A DNA stretch of 64,000 nucleotides from contig JAUKPH010000028.1 of assembly GCA_030549335.1 (NCBI GenBank), forward strand, positions 1,178,001 to 1,242,000, given 5' to 3'. This DNA comes from Pontederia crassipes (Eukaryota; Streptophyta; Magnoliopsida; Commelinales; Pontederiaceae). Below the pieces are notes generated by a model, which worked only from the letters and a program-made list of their open reading frames with translations, did no database searches and was not told the origin of the DNA. Of this stretch, positions 1-12,700 are shown one piece after another (the stretch's first letter is position 1; each line of letters opens with the position of its first letter). The translations under genes were made by a program, and so were the position numbers.

Positions 1-1527
1 TCCTCTTATAGGGATGCCATCACATGTGTCGAATCTGGACAGTAGATCGCTGCTATGGGTGAGGAGATGAAATCTCTTCACAAGAATCAGACGTGAGAGC
101 TGGTCAAGTTGCCTAAAGGTAGGAAGGTTGTTGGCTGTAAATGGATCTTCAAGAAGAAAGCGGGAATTCCAGGAGTTGAAGGCACGAGATATAAAGCACG
201 ACTGGTTGCTAAAGGTTATAGTCAGAAAGAAGGTGTGGACTACAATGAGATATTCTCACATGTTGTCAGACATACTTCTATCAGGGTGCTACTTGCTCTT
301 GTAGCACATCAGAATCTAGAGGTCGAGCAACTAGATGTGAAGACTGCTTTCCTCCATGAAGAACTTGAAGAAGACATTCTTATGAGCCAACCAAAGTGAT
401 TCTCCATTCTGGGAAAGGAGAATCAAGTTTGCAGTCTGAAGAAATCTCTGGATGATTTGAAGCAATCTCTCAGACAATGGTACAAGAGGTTCGACAGCTT
501 CATGATCAGTAAGGGATTCAGTCGAAGTTCCTATGATTGCTGTGTATATCACAAGAAGGTGAATGACGGCTCCACCATCTATCTGCTCTTGTATGTTGAT
601 AATATGCTTATTGCTGCCAGAGACATGTCAGACATTCAGAATCTGAAGAAGCTCCTTAGTGTAGAATTCGACATGAAGGATCTTGGTGTAGCATAGAAGA
701 TTCTGGGGATGGAAATTCTAAGGGATCGCGCACAGGGTAAACTCTTCTTATCTCAGAAAAGTTATATTGAGAAGATTTTATCCAGGTTTGGAATGTCTGG
801 AGCGAAGCATTTGAATACTCCATCAGCTGCAAATGTTCATCTTTCTGTTGCCTTCACACCAAAGTCAGAAGCAAAAAAGGAGTACATGTCTCGGGTTCCA
901 TATGCTAGTGCAGTTGGAAGTCTGATGTATGCCATAGTTTGCACAAGACCGGACATTGCTCATGCAGTCAGTGTTGTCAGCAGATTCATGAGCGATCCAG
1001 GAAAGGAGCACTGGTAAGCAGTGAAGCGAATTTTTCGGTATCTGAGAGGAACATCTGATATTGGCCTCATCTACAGAAGTGATAAAGAGTGTTTAGTTGC
1101 AGGGTACTCAGATTCAGATTATGCTGGAGATGTTGATGGAAGACGATCTATGACAGGCTATGTCTTCACTTTGGGCAGTTTAGTTATTAGTTGGAAGGCT
1201 ACACTTCAGTCATCAGTTACATTGTCCACGACAGAGGCTGAATATATGGCACTGACAGAAGCTGCCAAGGAAGGCATCTGGTTAAAAGGCTTAGTTGGAG
1301 ATCTCAGATTACATCAGGAGCAAGCTATAGTGCACTGTGATAGTCTGAGTGCAATATGTTTAGCCAAAGATCAAGTACATCATGAAAGAACCAAACACAT
1401 TGATGTCAGATATCACTTCATCCGCACTGAGAAGAGGATCAAAGTGAAGAAAATTGACACTGAAGACAATCCATCTGATATGTTCGTTATGGCAAGTTCC
1501 AACATTGTTTGGACTTACTTAACATAA
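1..1527 (+). pseudogene. Ty1/copia (Tork/TNT1-like) pol remnant: reverse transcriptase and RNase H
   Basis: This is the 3' part of a copia polyprotein, cut by the window edge. The reverse transcriptase opens near base 1, passes the GCKWIFKKK block (about 139-165) and QLDVKTAFLHEELEEDI (about 328-378), and reaches the active-site block at about 589-606. The RNase H follows (about 1090-1500), with STTEAEYMAL and KHIDVRYHFIR intact. The order RT then RNase H directly before the LTR is the copia order. It is dead: in-frame stops lie near 43, 93, 397, 694 and 1015, and the YVDD catalytic motif reads YVDN. Sense codons expected at the stops are mostly Trp or Gln, so single transitions explain them. 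The element is an old insertion; integrase and gag lie outside the window. Confidence 0.93.
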
Positions 1528-1600
1528 ATACTTGGTAATAGTTTCAAGATGGGACTGACGACGGCGTGACGTGCTTTTGTGCTCTGAAGATGATTCAAGT

Positions 1601-1613
1601 CAAGGTGGAGATT
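1601..1613 (+). promoter_or_regulatory. Polypurine tract of the copia element
   Basis: The purine-rich run caaggtggagatt directly precedes TGTTA, the expected start of a 3' LTR. This is the usual priming site for plus-strand DNA in copia elements and fixes the LTR start at 1614. Confidence 0.75.
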
Positions 1614-1855
1614 TGTTAATAATGCCTTGAATCTGAACCCAATTGGTCCCCCTACATAGTCAGACGCTTCAGCATAATCCCCCTACGGGGATCTCGCTGC
1701 CCGGTCAACGAGCCTATGGGGGGTCAAGGGGGGATTCAGGAGGATCCCCCTACGGGGGTTGCAAGAAGGCGGAGCCCCCTGAGCGAAAATTTTTTAGGGA
1801 TATTCTGTATGTGATTCAAATTTGATTTATTTCTTTATCACAATATAGATGTCCT
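1614..1855 (+). mobile_element. Copia 3' LTR, truncated
   Basis: The LTR starts TGTTAATAATG after the polypurine tract. It matches the solo copy starting at 17503 over its first 60 bases or so and again at the block ending near gatgtccta. Between them this copy has an extra GC-rich stretch of about 130 bases (about 1675-1790) with inverted GGGGGATCC-type motifs. After about 1855 the match to the other copy ends, so the 3' part of the LTR is missing or replaced by AT-rich sequence up to the SBDS-derived block at 1995. Confidence 0.7.
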
Positions 1856-1994
1856 ATTTAGAATACTATAATTAATAATTTAATTATATTATACTAATAT
1901 CATACTAACTAATTTTTATTATGATATATGATAAATAAAATAAAAAAAATATTTACGTCTCACATTTAAACAAGAAAATATATTTTTCATAATA

Positions 1995-2557
1995 TCCTTC
2001 GACTTTGCAAGGACGCCTTTCGATACGTTCGAGTAGACGGTCTGCGATTGCAAGACCTCATCCAAATCCTTCTCGCTGTGGCAAAACATCGAACAGGTCA
2101 GCCACGAGGAAAGACAGAGAAACGCGCACTAACAAAAAAACGAAATCACGACACGCGCTTCGATGACGGTAGAGTCGGAGAGTTCGGAAGCTTACACTCC
2201 GGATCGCCACGAGAGGACCTTGTTCTTGTAGCAGGCGATCTCGAAGCGGTTGCCGTGCTTCTTGAGGCGGACGACGGCCACGTTCGTCAGCCGCTTCTGC
2301 CCGATGGGCTGCACCAGAGTCCTCGACATCTCTCCGGCGCAAATTACCCGCCTTAGTGCGCCCGCGTGCCGCTGGCTCGCCGGCTGCGTGCTCCCTTCCG
2401 GCGAAGCTTCGAGGGACTACGAGAAATCGATGTGGCGAGGTCAAGTTTTGCTCCAGTAGCCCGATAAAAAAGAGGCCCGATTAAAGCAGCCCAGTAAGGA
2501 GGAGACCAAATCAGCGTCTCACCCTAGAAGACCGTAGAGACACCCAACAGAAGTAGA
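1995..2557 (-). pseudogene. Duplicated 5' fragment of the SBDS gene
   Basis: This block is a direct copy of 16828-17412, about 97 to 98 percent identical by eye. On the minus strand it holds the upstream region, the complete first SBDS exon (about 2196-2329, start codon at 2329, protein beginning [20 protein letters not shown]), intron 1 and the first part of exon 2 (about 1995-2075). The rest of the gene is absent: the copy breaks in exon 2 and runs into AT-rich sequence next to the copia LTR. It cannot encode a functional SBDS protein. The intact gene is at 14613-17161. Confidence 0.93.
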
Positions 2558-2648
2558 CCACGGCCACTTCCTCCTCCTCCGCCGCCGGCCACGTCCTGCT
2601 CCGTCACCATCGCCCTCTCCGCCGGCCCTTGCTCAATTCCTCCGGTTC

Positions 2649-4756
2649 GTGAGTACAACCCGATCTTCCGGAGATCCCTCCTGCCCGCCGCTTGCGCCTG
2701 AGCAACGGCACCGTCGCTATCCGCCCCCGCGTCCCCACGAGTTCTCCAGCCCCTGTGACTTCCTCGGCAGCTGGAAGCCGGCCTCAGATCCCCGCGAGGC
2801 CGCTGCTCAGCTGGAGAGGCTCCGGCGGGACTATGGTAGGCAGATGAAGCAGCTCCGCGTGGAGTATGCCCACGAGATGGAGATGCTCCGCCTGGAGAAG
2901 CAACGCAAGGATGACGCCAGCCGCGAGGCCGCGCGGATCGCCAACGAGGAGCGAAAGAAGGCTAAGGCTGCTGCTGCCGAGACCCGCGCGGCTGAGCGTA
3001 GGGTCATCAAGGAGGAGTTTCGGCAAATGCTTGTGAGTGATAAACTCTGGTAGAACTAAATATTTATTCTGCCCATCAAAGTAACATCGTGGTTATACAG
3101 AAAAGATATTTATGATCCACGGGCAGTGCTAGTTTGGATTGGATGATCTATATCCATGCAAATGCTGAGCATCTATAATTTGAGCTACTTGTATCACTTA
3201 ATTAGTAAATTGCTGCATCATGATATCATTTGAGCACATAGTAAATAGTATGGATAGCGATAATACGGACCTTTCAATTTCTTCCTGCCTCTTGCAAACT
3301 TAAGTAGTTTATTCTTTCTCTTCAAAAGAACAAGTTGTTTCTAATTGTTAATGTCCAAATGTTGGAGTATTTTGCAACCATTGCATTGAGTGACAATAAA
3401 GTTCATATCACTGACCATGTGGTATCTTTATTGATGATTGAACGACACAAAGGGCCATCTTAATATGAGGTCCAAAAAACTTGGGTACTTTGATTTATGA
3501 ATGTTATATTTTGTGAATGTTTCTTCTTTTGCTATATATCATTTCTCAGATTCAATTAGTACAATGAGGAATCTGTGAAGGGGTAAAAGCTTACTGAATT
3601 TCTGTTATACATAGAATATATATAGGCCGTTATAGTGTTAGTAGACGTTTTGATGTGTAATATTTTTTATTTAGCTTAAAACTTTGTTGAAAATTTTGAG
3701 GTCTCATGAAGTATACAAATACAGATAATCTTTATTTGATGGAGAAAAATTCAATCTTGTATCCATCATGATTTTCCTGCTGCTTCGTCATTCTACATTA
3801 AAAATGTTTGTTTATCAATTTTGTAAGTGGAAATTTGTCTACTCATTGATTACTTTATCTTGAAAAGTTTTTACTCCCAATCAGCTAAATTGTTAGTTGT
3901 GATTGTGTTGAAAATCCTTGTACTCTTGCTGTCAATAGCATCTACCATATTTTCATTTTGGCAGTCATCTTTTCAGATTATCAATTTGCCCACCGCCAGT
4001 GGTAAAGATGGGGATACTCACCGCCCCCTCATGTCTTGCTGTTGTCCGACAGGGGAAGGGACACCCAACTTGCTCGCTAGAAACAGGAAATAAATGAGAA
4101 AAGACAAAACGGCATTGGTTTTGTGAAACCGTTTTCTTTCTTTTCCAATAAAGAAGAGATTACAACACATAATTATTGATTGATTACACTAATGTATAGA
4201 CAATCATACACTTCACGTCGGCGGTTGCTTATTCTTAAATAGACCTTCTATCGAAAAAGAAAATAGTATATACCTTTCTCCTGAGAATAATGTAGTTACG
4301 AACTTCAATTATCAGGCTTCTATTTACTATGATTCAAAGTCATAAACTGTAAATTTGTCCAGTTGTATTGTGAATCAAATGCCTAACTTGTGAATCATCA
4401 GCAAAAAAAAGAGAATACAGTATATTGAACTTTCTTAACAGCCTATTGTCAGCAAAGTTCCTCCTTTATCTTACCTATGATAGACATATTGAAAACATAT
4501 TACAATGTTGTATTATGCAAGATATATTGCAGTTACATATGACAGTTGTGTGCAGCCTGTGATATTTGTCTTCGTGTGATTATAGTTGGCAGAAGGAGCT
4601 CAAAAATTGGAAAGTTGGAGGGCAAAAGAGAAACTGAGGGAAGATAGGAAAGCTGAAGAAAAAGAACTTCTACGTCGACAAAGCTCGGTGTGGGTTGCGG
4701 AGGAATCATTGGAGAAAGCTATATTGACTGCTATTGTTCAGACAACACCCCTCTAG
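2649..4756 (+). CDS. Conserved plant coiled-coil protein, 5' end uncertain
   Basis: Two exons join in phase 0: up to 3032 (donor gtgagt) and 4586-4756 (acceptor tatag, stop TAG). The protein is strongly charged, rich in Lys, Arg, Glu and Ala, and predicted to be one long coiled coil from about LERLRRDYGRQMKQL to the C-terminal QSSVWVAEESLEKAI. It resembles a small plant protein family I recall as uncharacterised and possibly linked to the mitochondrial ribosome; that link is unverified. Upstream of 2844 no ATG occurs in frame, although the frame is open from before 2649. Starting at the ATG at 2844 gives 119 aa. The true start may have been lost at the duplication edge at 2557, or lie in an exon I could not see. 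The 5' side is a GC-rich, CT-rich leader typical of a live plant promoter. Confidence 0.7.
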
Positions 4757-6128
4757 TTTTTATTGTTTTCCAGCTTTTCCTTAGAAATTTAAGTGGGGTA
4801 GTCTTATTGTTTTTTACTCTAATGAAGAATCAATGTTCTTGTCATGTCTGATCTGAAAATTGTATTCCAAGTCAGTTTGACTTTCAAGTTGTTACTTGGA
4901 ATCATGAACTTTCATGACTTACCAGGCAAAAGTAAGATTCCAGATTAAGATTTCCTGATTTTGCAGGTTCATGATCAACATTTTATGACATAGAAAAACT
5001 TTTATTTGATAGTTTATGTACTGTCATGATTTAATCTTTAATGGCGGGTTTGTATACTTTATAGTCGTCCATTTTGCTCTGGAGATGGCTTTAATTCTTT
5101 CAATTGCAGGATATGCAATGTTATTCTTCTTGAACTTTACAATAATTTTAATATACTACTTTTCCTTGTGCTCAAAGATGGTGGCCAATGTGCATTACGA
5201 AACAAATGCATGTGCGAGGTCAAAATCACAAGTCGTCTATGGAAGTCCAGTGATTCCATATTTTGATATGTTGCATAAGTTATGATGAATCGTAGTTTTA
5301 AATTTCTCCTCGAGAAACCTTTTCAGCCATAAGGATGTCATTCTTGATCTATTTTTCTTATTGTAGTTATTTATCTTATCTCACCTTTGTTCATATTTCT
5401 AATATTATAATGATTCAACAATTTAAATGTCACCGTTTTTCTCTCGTAGCATATTGCAAGATGATTAATGGTTTTTATTCCTCTCTCTCTCGCTCGCTCT
5501 GATTGGAATTGTGTTTATTTATCTATACTGCAATTTTAACTGTGCAGGATTTTGGTTAAGCCTCCATGGATGCCTTGTTTGGTATTTCTTTTTGGCCACT
5601 ACTTTGATGCAAAGAAAAGTGTTTGTTATGTTGTTCTTATGCTTGCAACGAGATGCTATTATCCATAATATTTTCAATGCTCATACTTGGTGGCCTATAT
5701 GCAATTAGCGGTTGCAATTAACCCATGAAGTTTTCAATGTTGCTTATTGGCACACGGGTCCTAATCATCCTTCTGGAATTGGGCAGTTATAGTCGTACTA
5801 GCAATCGGAATTGAAAGATGCTCTTGGACAACAAGTACACAAATTATACGAAGGAAGATTGTGATCATCCTCGCCACTGCCAAACTTGTCCAACCTTCCA
5901 CCCGCGCTCATCGCTCACAACCCGCAACCCGACTTTGCTGCTCATTGCTTGCAATCCTTCCATTATTAAGTACAAGTGGTACCATTTCGATGTGTTTCGA
6001 TTATCATGAAGCAATCTGATCAATTTTTATTATTAGAAACTTATTCCACGTGTCACAGATAATCATATGAATTTATAATAATACAAATTGTGAAATTTTT
6101 ATGCTCTTACTTTGCCTGCTTTGGCCAG
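4757..6128. other. Intergenic, no gene recognised
   Basis: AT-rich sequence with short chance reading frames only. It holds the presumed 3' UTR of the coiled-coil gene and a short CT run near 5480-5500. I see no repeat or coding signal. Confidence 0.6.
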
Positions 6129-7245
6129 TCTGACTGCTTCTATAATGCTGGATGAACAGAGGATGTTCGGGAAGTTGATAGCTATCTTAAGAAAGAATAT
6201 CCAAAGGTGCATCTATTTGTGGTCGGGACGAGTATTGGGGCTAATATTCTAGTATGACAGAAAACTATTATAGTTAGTGATATGAACATAAGCCTTTTGT
6301 TCCTTTCGCTCAGTTCATGGAGCCCGATAGAATATCATCTCTCGCTATTAGGGGAAGAGATACACCACTATGATAATTACACTTTGATCAAATAATGGTT
6401 TAAAAATTAGATTCATCAAATTCATAAGAGTAGTTGGTCATTGGTTAATCCAACGACCACCAAACACTCGTAATAATTGTATTGGGTTCTAAATACAAGT
6501 TTTGAAATATAATATTCTTGTTAATGGTATCCAAATTTTAAATTAGTCTCAGGGAATACACTAATACCTTATAGTTGACCAAACAAGTAACCTATTTTCA
6601 ATAAATTATTTATTATAGTCACTTAGTTCAGATGCTTATAATCGTCGTCCAACTTGGGGATTCATCTTTCCTATTGATGAAGAAAACTAAAACTCATAGT
6701 TTGATTATATCAAATAGGACCCTCATACGAAGGCTCACATTGTGTCAAATGACAAGTATTAAAATAGGAATAATTCTATGAAGAAGGTCAGTAAAACATT
6801 TAACTGTTTTTAAGGGATCTGTTCAGTGTTCATTCTTTCACTTCTATTTCATTTATGCTATTTGAGCTTTTCAGGTTTACATCATTTGCTTGTATTTTGT
6901 AATAAACTGTTTTCATGCCTCTTTTTTTTACTGTTTTCATGCCTTGTACTCATGAACTTCGAGTCAGAGAAGCTGCCTTAGCATGATTGCCAATGTGCCC
7001 TCTATGCAGCACAAGTTCTAAATTTCAACTATTTGTTTTGAGGGTAGCTTTCAGCCAATTTTGTTTCCACTTACATTCTATTATATACCTGTTTCTTTTT
7101 TATATTTTCCTTTTGACTTTTGAATTGTGTTTTTGGCTAATGCTTAATTTTCATTGATTGTCTATAGGTCAAGTATCTTGGAGAAGAAGGTGAAAATACA
7201 CTTTTTGCTGGTGCTGCATCTATTTTCTCCCCATGGGATCTAGTG
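6129..7245 (+). pseudogene. EMB8-like alpha/beta hydrolase fragment, two exons
   Basis: Two exons of the EMB8/YheT-type alpha/beta hydrolase family are visible. Exon A (6129-6251) encodes DCFYNAG, a stop, then TEDVREVDSYLKKEYPK and VVGTSIGANIL, which carries the family GTSIGAN nucleophile-elbow motif with its serine. Exon B (7168-7245) follows a 916-base intron and encodes VKYLGEEGENTLFAGAA and SPWDLV. Splice sites gtatga, tatag and gtaggt fit, and the exons join in phase 0. The Trp that normally follows DCFYNAG is TGA here. No upstream or downstream exons of the roughly 400-500 aa family were found, so this is a fragment that kept its intron, which means it was copied as genomic DNA and not through mRNA. 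Confidence 0.82.
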
Positions 7246-8034
7246 GTAGGTCACTCAGGTTAACTTAGTATTAAATTGATTGAATATTCTACTGTGCAGG
7301 AGAAAAACACGTCACATGATGATCCAAGGAAAGGCCTTTTGTCCTTGTCATAGTGGTTCACTGACTTCATGGGTGTCATTGCTTTCTCAATTATTTTGCT
7401 TTCACATTTGTTGTTGCTATGCTGAAATGCAACTTTTTATGTTCTTCATCAAACTATGGGTTCTTTGTTGCCACAATTTCATCTAAGCTTATATATAGAT
7501 AATTGTGAATCAATCAACTTAAGAGAGCAATTGAAACTATTCAACTTTATTCCAGTGACTTATTGTATATGTTTCTGGATACAAAAGATTTGCAGATGTT
7601 GCATGATTTATGTTTCCTTAATCACAAATCTGACAACGAAGCAAATGTTATTAGTTACCATGTTGTTATGCAGGCACAATAAAATGTGTTGATTTTGTTT
7701 TATAAAACAGATGTATACAAATTCATGAAAAACATTTCCAATTGCATATCTCAAAGACAGAATGATATTATCTTGTCATCTCTGAACTGATAATTGAGAA
7801 GATTGATGCTATTTAACTTTGCTAAGTTGAACTCATGCTGGATGGACCCGAAAAACTGGAAAATTTTCAGAATACATGTCATATTTTTAATGATGCATAT
7901 ATTATAGTGCTTCTGTAATCACATTAACTTCAATTTTTTGTTTTCTTTTCTTCTCTAAATTTTCATCAAGAATCTGGTAGTTGGGTTGCGTGATCTTAAC
8001 CATGTAAGGGTAATATCATATTTTTGTATAATAG
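7246..8034. other. Sequence between the two gene fragments
   Basis: AT-rich sequence with chance reading frames. It may be intron or flank of the EMB8-like fragment; I recognise no coding block. Confidence 0.5.
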
Positions 8035-9470
8035 GACTTCAAACAATGGTATAAAAGTGATTCTTCATCTTCTGCATCCAAGAATGATCACACCTCCTGC
8101 TGCTCTGGATTGCATTCGAGCTTTAGCATGTCGTGTTCTTGTTTTCTGCTGCTCCGACTCTCAGGCTTTGAGAGGGCTGCCATCGCTGCAGCAAATCCTA
8201 TTACTTACCACTCCAGGTTACTTATAGCATGTTCTTATCTTTCTAGTTTTATTTTGCAGCATATATGTGGCTGACCTTCAATTCACCCTGACTAGGGAGC
8301 TGTTGCAGCTTATTCATGAACATTTGCAAGCATCTGGTTTCATGGCTACGGCAGTTTTGCTACAGAAACAGGCTGATATAACTCCTTTGCCATCATCTGG
8401 GGTACCACCTCTAGCCCTTCACTAAACCCCAGTGCATGAAAACTCATTTGTACAATCTGCTGAGTTTGGTTCAAACTTGCTAAAGACAACCATAAGAGAT
8501 GCGGACACTGGTGGAAAGTCTGATTTCACCCCAAGGAAGAAACTACAAGCTTTCTCATCCGTTTTTCACATGGGAAATGCCAACTTTCTCTCGTTCTTCT
8601 ACTATTAAGCAGTCTAGTACCATAAAAAGTCATAGAGATCATGGTACGGAAATTGTGTCACCTTCTGTTTCCAAGTCTATCTTAAGAACGGAGAACACCA
8701 ATTTTGTTACCTATGAAGAGGAAGTTTACGGAGTCAAGAGAACCCTCTTCCACATCAGCATTCAAGCGTATTGCGACATCTGGTCAGGAAACCTTTTATC
8801 AACAGATCCACCTGGGATGTCACCTCTTATAAACAACTCTTCGCGTGAAAGTTACAGCAGAGCAACATTAAGCAACATGGTGGCGGATAATTCAGATGAT
8901 GTCAACAACCATAGTACTCCTGGATTGTTAACTTCTGTAAGCCGACCTGGTATGCCTGCAGACCTGCAGCCTGGAAACACTAAAGAATGACACTCGACTC
9001 TTTGGTTGTGCAATACTCGAAGCACCAGCATCGTCAATGTCCGGCCCCTATTACTACTTTGCCTCCACTTTCTCTCTTGCACCCTCATGTTTGCCCAGAA
9101 CCCAGCCATGGCCTAAATGCACCTGCTAATGTGACTGCAAGGATTGGCATGCACTGGGGAGTTCAGGAAAGTATGGTGGTATCCATCCCATCGTAGAGAC
9201 CACCAGTTCATATATAGTAGGTTCAAACCATGTCAGTCTCGCCGAGATGATACTGCTCTATTCTCTTGCATTGCCTTGGGGATTCATCTCGTATTGCGAC
9301 TGGGGGTCATTCTGGAGAGTTAAAGATCTTTGATACAAATATTGGAAATGTAGTGGAGAGTCAGTTATGCCACTAAGCTCCTGTTACAATAGTGAAATCA
9401 GCTCTTTCTGGAGGCAATCAACTACTTCTCTCTTCCAAGCAGATCGATCAAGAGAAGATGATGGACAAAA
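8035..9470 (+). pseudogene. DCAF1 (DDB1-CUL4 associated factor 1) gene fragment
   Basis: Consecutive blocks match plant DCAF1, the substrate receptor of CUL4-DDB1 ubiquitin ligases. They are: ITPPAALDCIRALACRVL (about 8083-8136); FERAAIAAANPITYHS (about 8168-8215); the LisH-like helix RELLQLIHEHLQASGF (about 8297-8342); SVSRPGMPADLQPGNT, then TLDSLVVQYSKHQHRQCPAP to about 9140; and the start of the WD40 region, SRIATGGHSGELKIFDTN (about 9290-9345). The blocks lie in three frames, a stretch between the first two is deleted, and there are in-frame stops. Introns appear to be retained. The normal protein is close to 1900 aa, so only a middle part is present. It has the same strand as the EMB8-like fragment next to it. 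Confidence 0.87.
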
Positions 9471-9564
9471 AATAAAACAGAATAGAGAAAGAAATTAAGT
9501 GCACAGGGCTCTCCTAGTTATAGGGAATTATAGGGAAAACAACATGAAATCAAACCCACAAAAA

Positions 9565-9760
9565 CACAGTTAAAAAAAAGGAAAGGAAAGTAATTTCCTA
9601 ACAATGAGGTGTTAATTTCTTGAAAACACAGTTAAAAAATTTTAAAAAAAATAATTTCCCTACAATCAGGGTTCCTCGTTAATTTTCTAAAAGCACAAAG
9701 TTAAAAAAAGGAAAGTAAAATAATTTCCTAACCATCAGAATTCCTAGTTAATTTCCTAAG
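9565..9760 (+). repeat. Three-unit tandem repeat, about 62-67 bp
   Basis: Units start near 9565, 9627 and 9694. Each begins with cacagttaaaaaa or a close variant and ends in an aatttcct-rich half. It is AT-rich and non-coding. Confidence 0.75.
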
Positions 9761-12700
9761 ATTTTCAATCTTGTCAATTAGTTATCGAAATCTTTTCTAT
9801 CACATGCTGCCTTTTCGTGGCCGAGGTAATGAGGCCTGGCCCAAAACTCAAGCAGATGAAGACTTTTGGGTCTCCTAAAAGTTAATATATTATTTATTTA
9901 TGCCAATAATACTGAACATGTAATTAAAAATATACAATTTATCAATAATAAATGTAACACCCAAAAATATACAAATTTATGAATAATAAATGTAACACCC
10001 TACGATTTTGGCAAAGGGTAATAAAATAATTTGTCAAATTAAATCCAAGTTTTAAGGAGTTAAAGGGGATTAAAGGAGAATTTGAGAATGAATAGAAATA
10101 TAAATAGAAAAAGATTATGAGTAAAAGAAGAATAATCCTACTTGGAGAAGGAATATAATTAGATTAGGATTAAAAGTTTGATTAGAAAGGATAAAGAAAA
10201 AGAAAGAAACATTCAATCCTATTCGAAGTAAGAATTGTGATTAGATTAAAGTTAGCGATTTCAATTTGATTTGGGATGTAAAAGATTGTTTAATGGACAT
10301 AAGATTTTCATATGAGATAGGATTAAGAGTTTTATGACCTAAGAATATTTCAACTATTAAAATATTATTTTAATCCAAAAATTAGATTTTCAAATTTTAT
10401 AATATTAATTAATCCTGAAAATAGAAGAAAAGGAAGAAATAAAATCAAAGATAGAGTTTGATTGAAACAAGTTATGATTTAGACTTATTGATAGAAGTTG
10501 ATTGAGAGAAGTTATGGATTTGAGATAAGTATTGCAATATCCACGACCTGATCCATATAAGATTACATAATTTAATCATATATTATATAATTGATATGTA
10601 TTATGATAAGTGTGTTAGCATATGTTCATCAACTTTATAGATTTCAACATTTGAAATTGACGACAAATGATTAAGGACAAGGGAAAATGATTTTTAAAAA
10701 ATATTAGAAATTGAAAAATTAAAGTCTTGGTATTTGTTCCAATACATGAAATAAGTTAAATATGATTTTTAATAATTTTTAAGAGGAGTATTAGTTAAGT
10801 TAAATGATAGTGCAAAATAAAAAATTCTGTAAAATCACGATTTTATTCTTCGGATAAAAAAATTAGATTTTGATTCTTTAGGAATTTATTTTCCTAAATA
10901 TTTTTTTTGAATCTAAATGAGACAATTTCTTATTTACATGTAATATCTTAAGTAAATGAATAAATAAAATAAATATTGGAAGAGGACAAACCATTTACTA
11001 AATCAGTTCACCCATGGATGTACATCTATCCATTCATTCCTTCACCCGACCATTTTAACTTGGAGGACCCCAAACCGAAAACCTTAGGAAGGAAGAAAGA
11101 GTGGAAAAAGAAGAGAAACCAACTTCAAATTTAAGGAATTTCTTGGAGTTCTCATCTAGATAAGTTGATTACTCCTTTTCTATAAATTATTCCTATGAAA
11201 TTCAGATGATAATATATTCTTTTGAGCCTCCAAGATCTCTTTGTGCTTTCATGTCCATGTCCTTGTGATGTTGATCAAACCCAAGTTCACCAAAATGAAG
11301 TTTCATCTTTGCTGGACACTAAATCCTATTCGACAGTTGTCAATATGATCTCAGCATCTTAGAGTTCTTAAAATATTATGAAATTTCGTAGGTTGATGAA
11401 TCTACTTTCCATAGGCTCTGGAATAAGGTTAATTGGATTTGTAAATGAAAAGTTATGAATCAATTATTACGAGTCGTTCTTTCTGTTTTCTATTATGAGT
11501 AGTCTGAATTGTAAATACTATGGTAATTTAAATACTTATTCTTAATCTATGAAATTTATGTGTTGTGATCCAAGTGAAATCACTTTTATAGACCATGCAC
11601 AACGAAAGTTATGAGTTAAAAAAAAATATCACTCAGTCTATCAAAACAGAAAAGTAGAAAAGAATATAAGTAAATCTCTGGATTTTCTAAGAACCATATA
11701 TGCACAATAAAATTATTAAATTTATATGGGTTAAACTTGGGGAGTCTAGTTTCATAGAAAAATGGAATTACTTAATTACCATAAATATTTCAGAGGTTAT
11801 GGATTTTACACCGACACAACTCAATCTGTCAACAAACTGAGTAGGTGAAGAATATAGTTGTATTGATGAAATTTGTAGAGCCCTTATACAATAGATCTTA
11901 AATGAGAAATTTCCAAATAATTATGCTTCATAAAGTCTATTACGAGACAAAATTATAATTGTATTAATATCACATGTTTACTAATTATTATACATGATGT
12001 TTTCAGCCCACATGAGTTCCTAGTGTACTAAGCCGCACTAAAATTAACCCATCATTGTTATATCTTATGTTGTGTCTTTGAAATGTCATTTGACATGACT
12101 ATAAAATCAAAAAGTGAGTGGATTATTTTTAATACAATTATATGATATGTGTTCTAAGTGATTTGATACAGTTAATGTGTGCACTATGCATCTTATCTAT
12201 CATGCATTATATTTCCTATGCCTGGATGATACGTCATATGTAAGAAAGGTACCCCATTTTATGGGATGATGATAATATATGTTTTTCGATAGGAATGATA
12301 TGATGTCTAACGGGATGATATGATGCCTTTGGTCAAGGATGATATGTCTTATGCAGAAAATGTACTCCATGATTTGGGATGACATGAAATCCTACAGACT
12401 AATATTTTTCTCTGACCAGTTGGTAATATGATATGTGCATTATGCATACGTACATACATGATATGATATGACACATGATACGATATGTGAAATGTTATAT
12501 AAAATGAAACAAATATGTGACATGTTATATGATATGTTAAAGATATTATTTCACTAAGATTAATTGATGTATTATCTTTCGTAATATGATATTTGTTCAT
12601 AAGTAATAAGATATTAGCTTGTTTCTTATAAGTTTTTCACATACTGATTAGTTTATCTGAATTGAATAGGTGGTAACACATAAATTATGAGTTTTCAACT

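Noticed and set aside
5016-5708. Hydrophobic open frames that look like membrane proteins
   Set aside because: AT-rich sequence yields Phe-, Leu- and Ile-rich translations by chance; no splice-consistent or conserved pattern.
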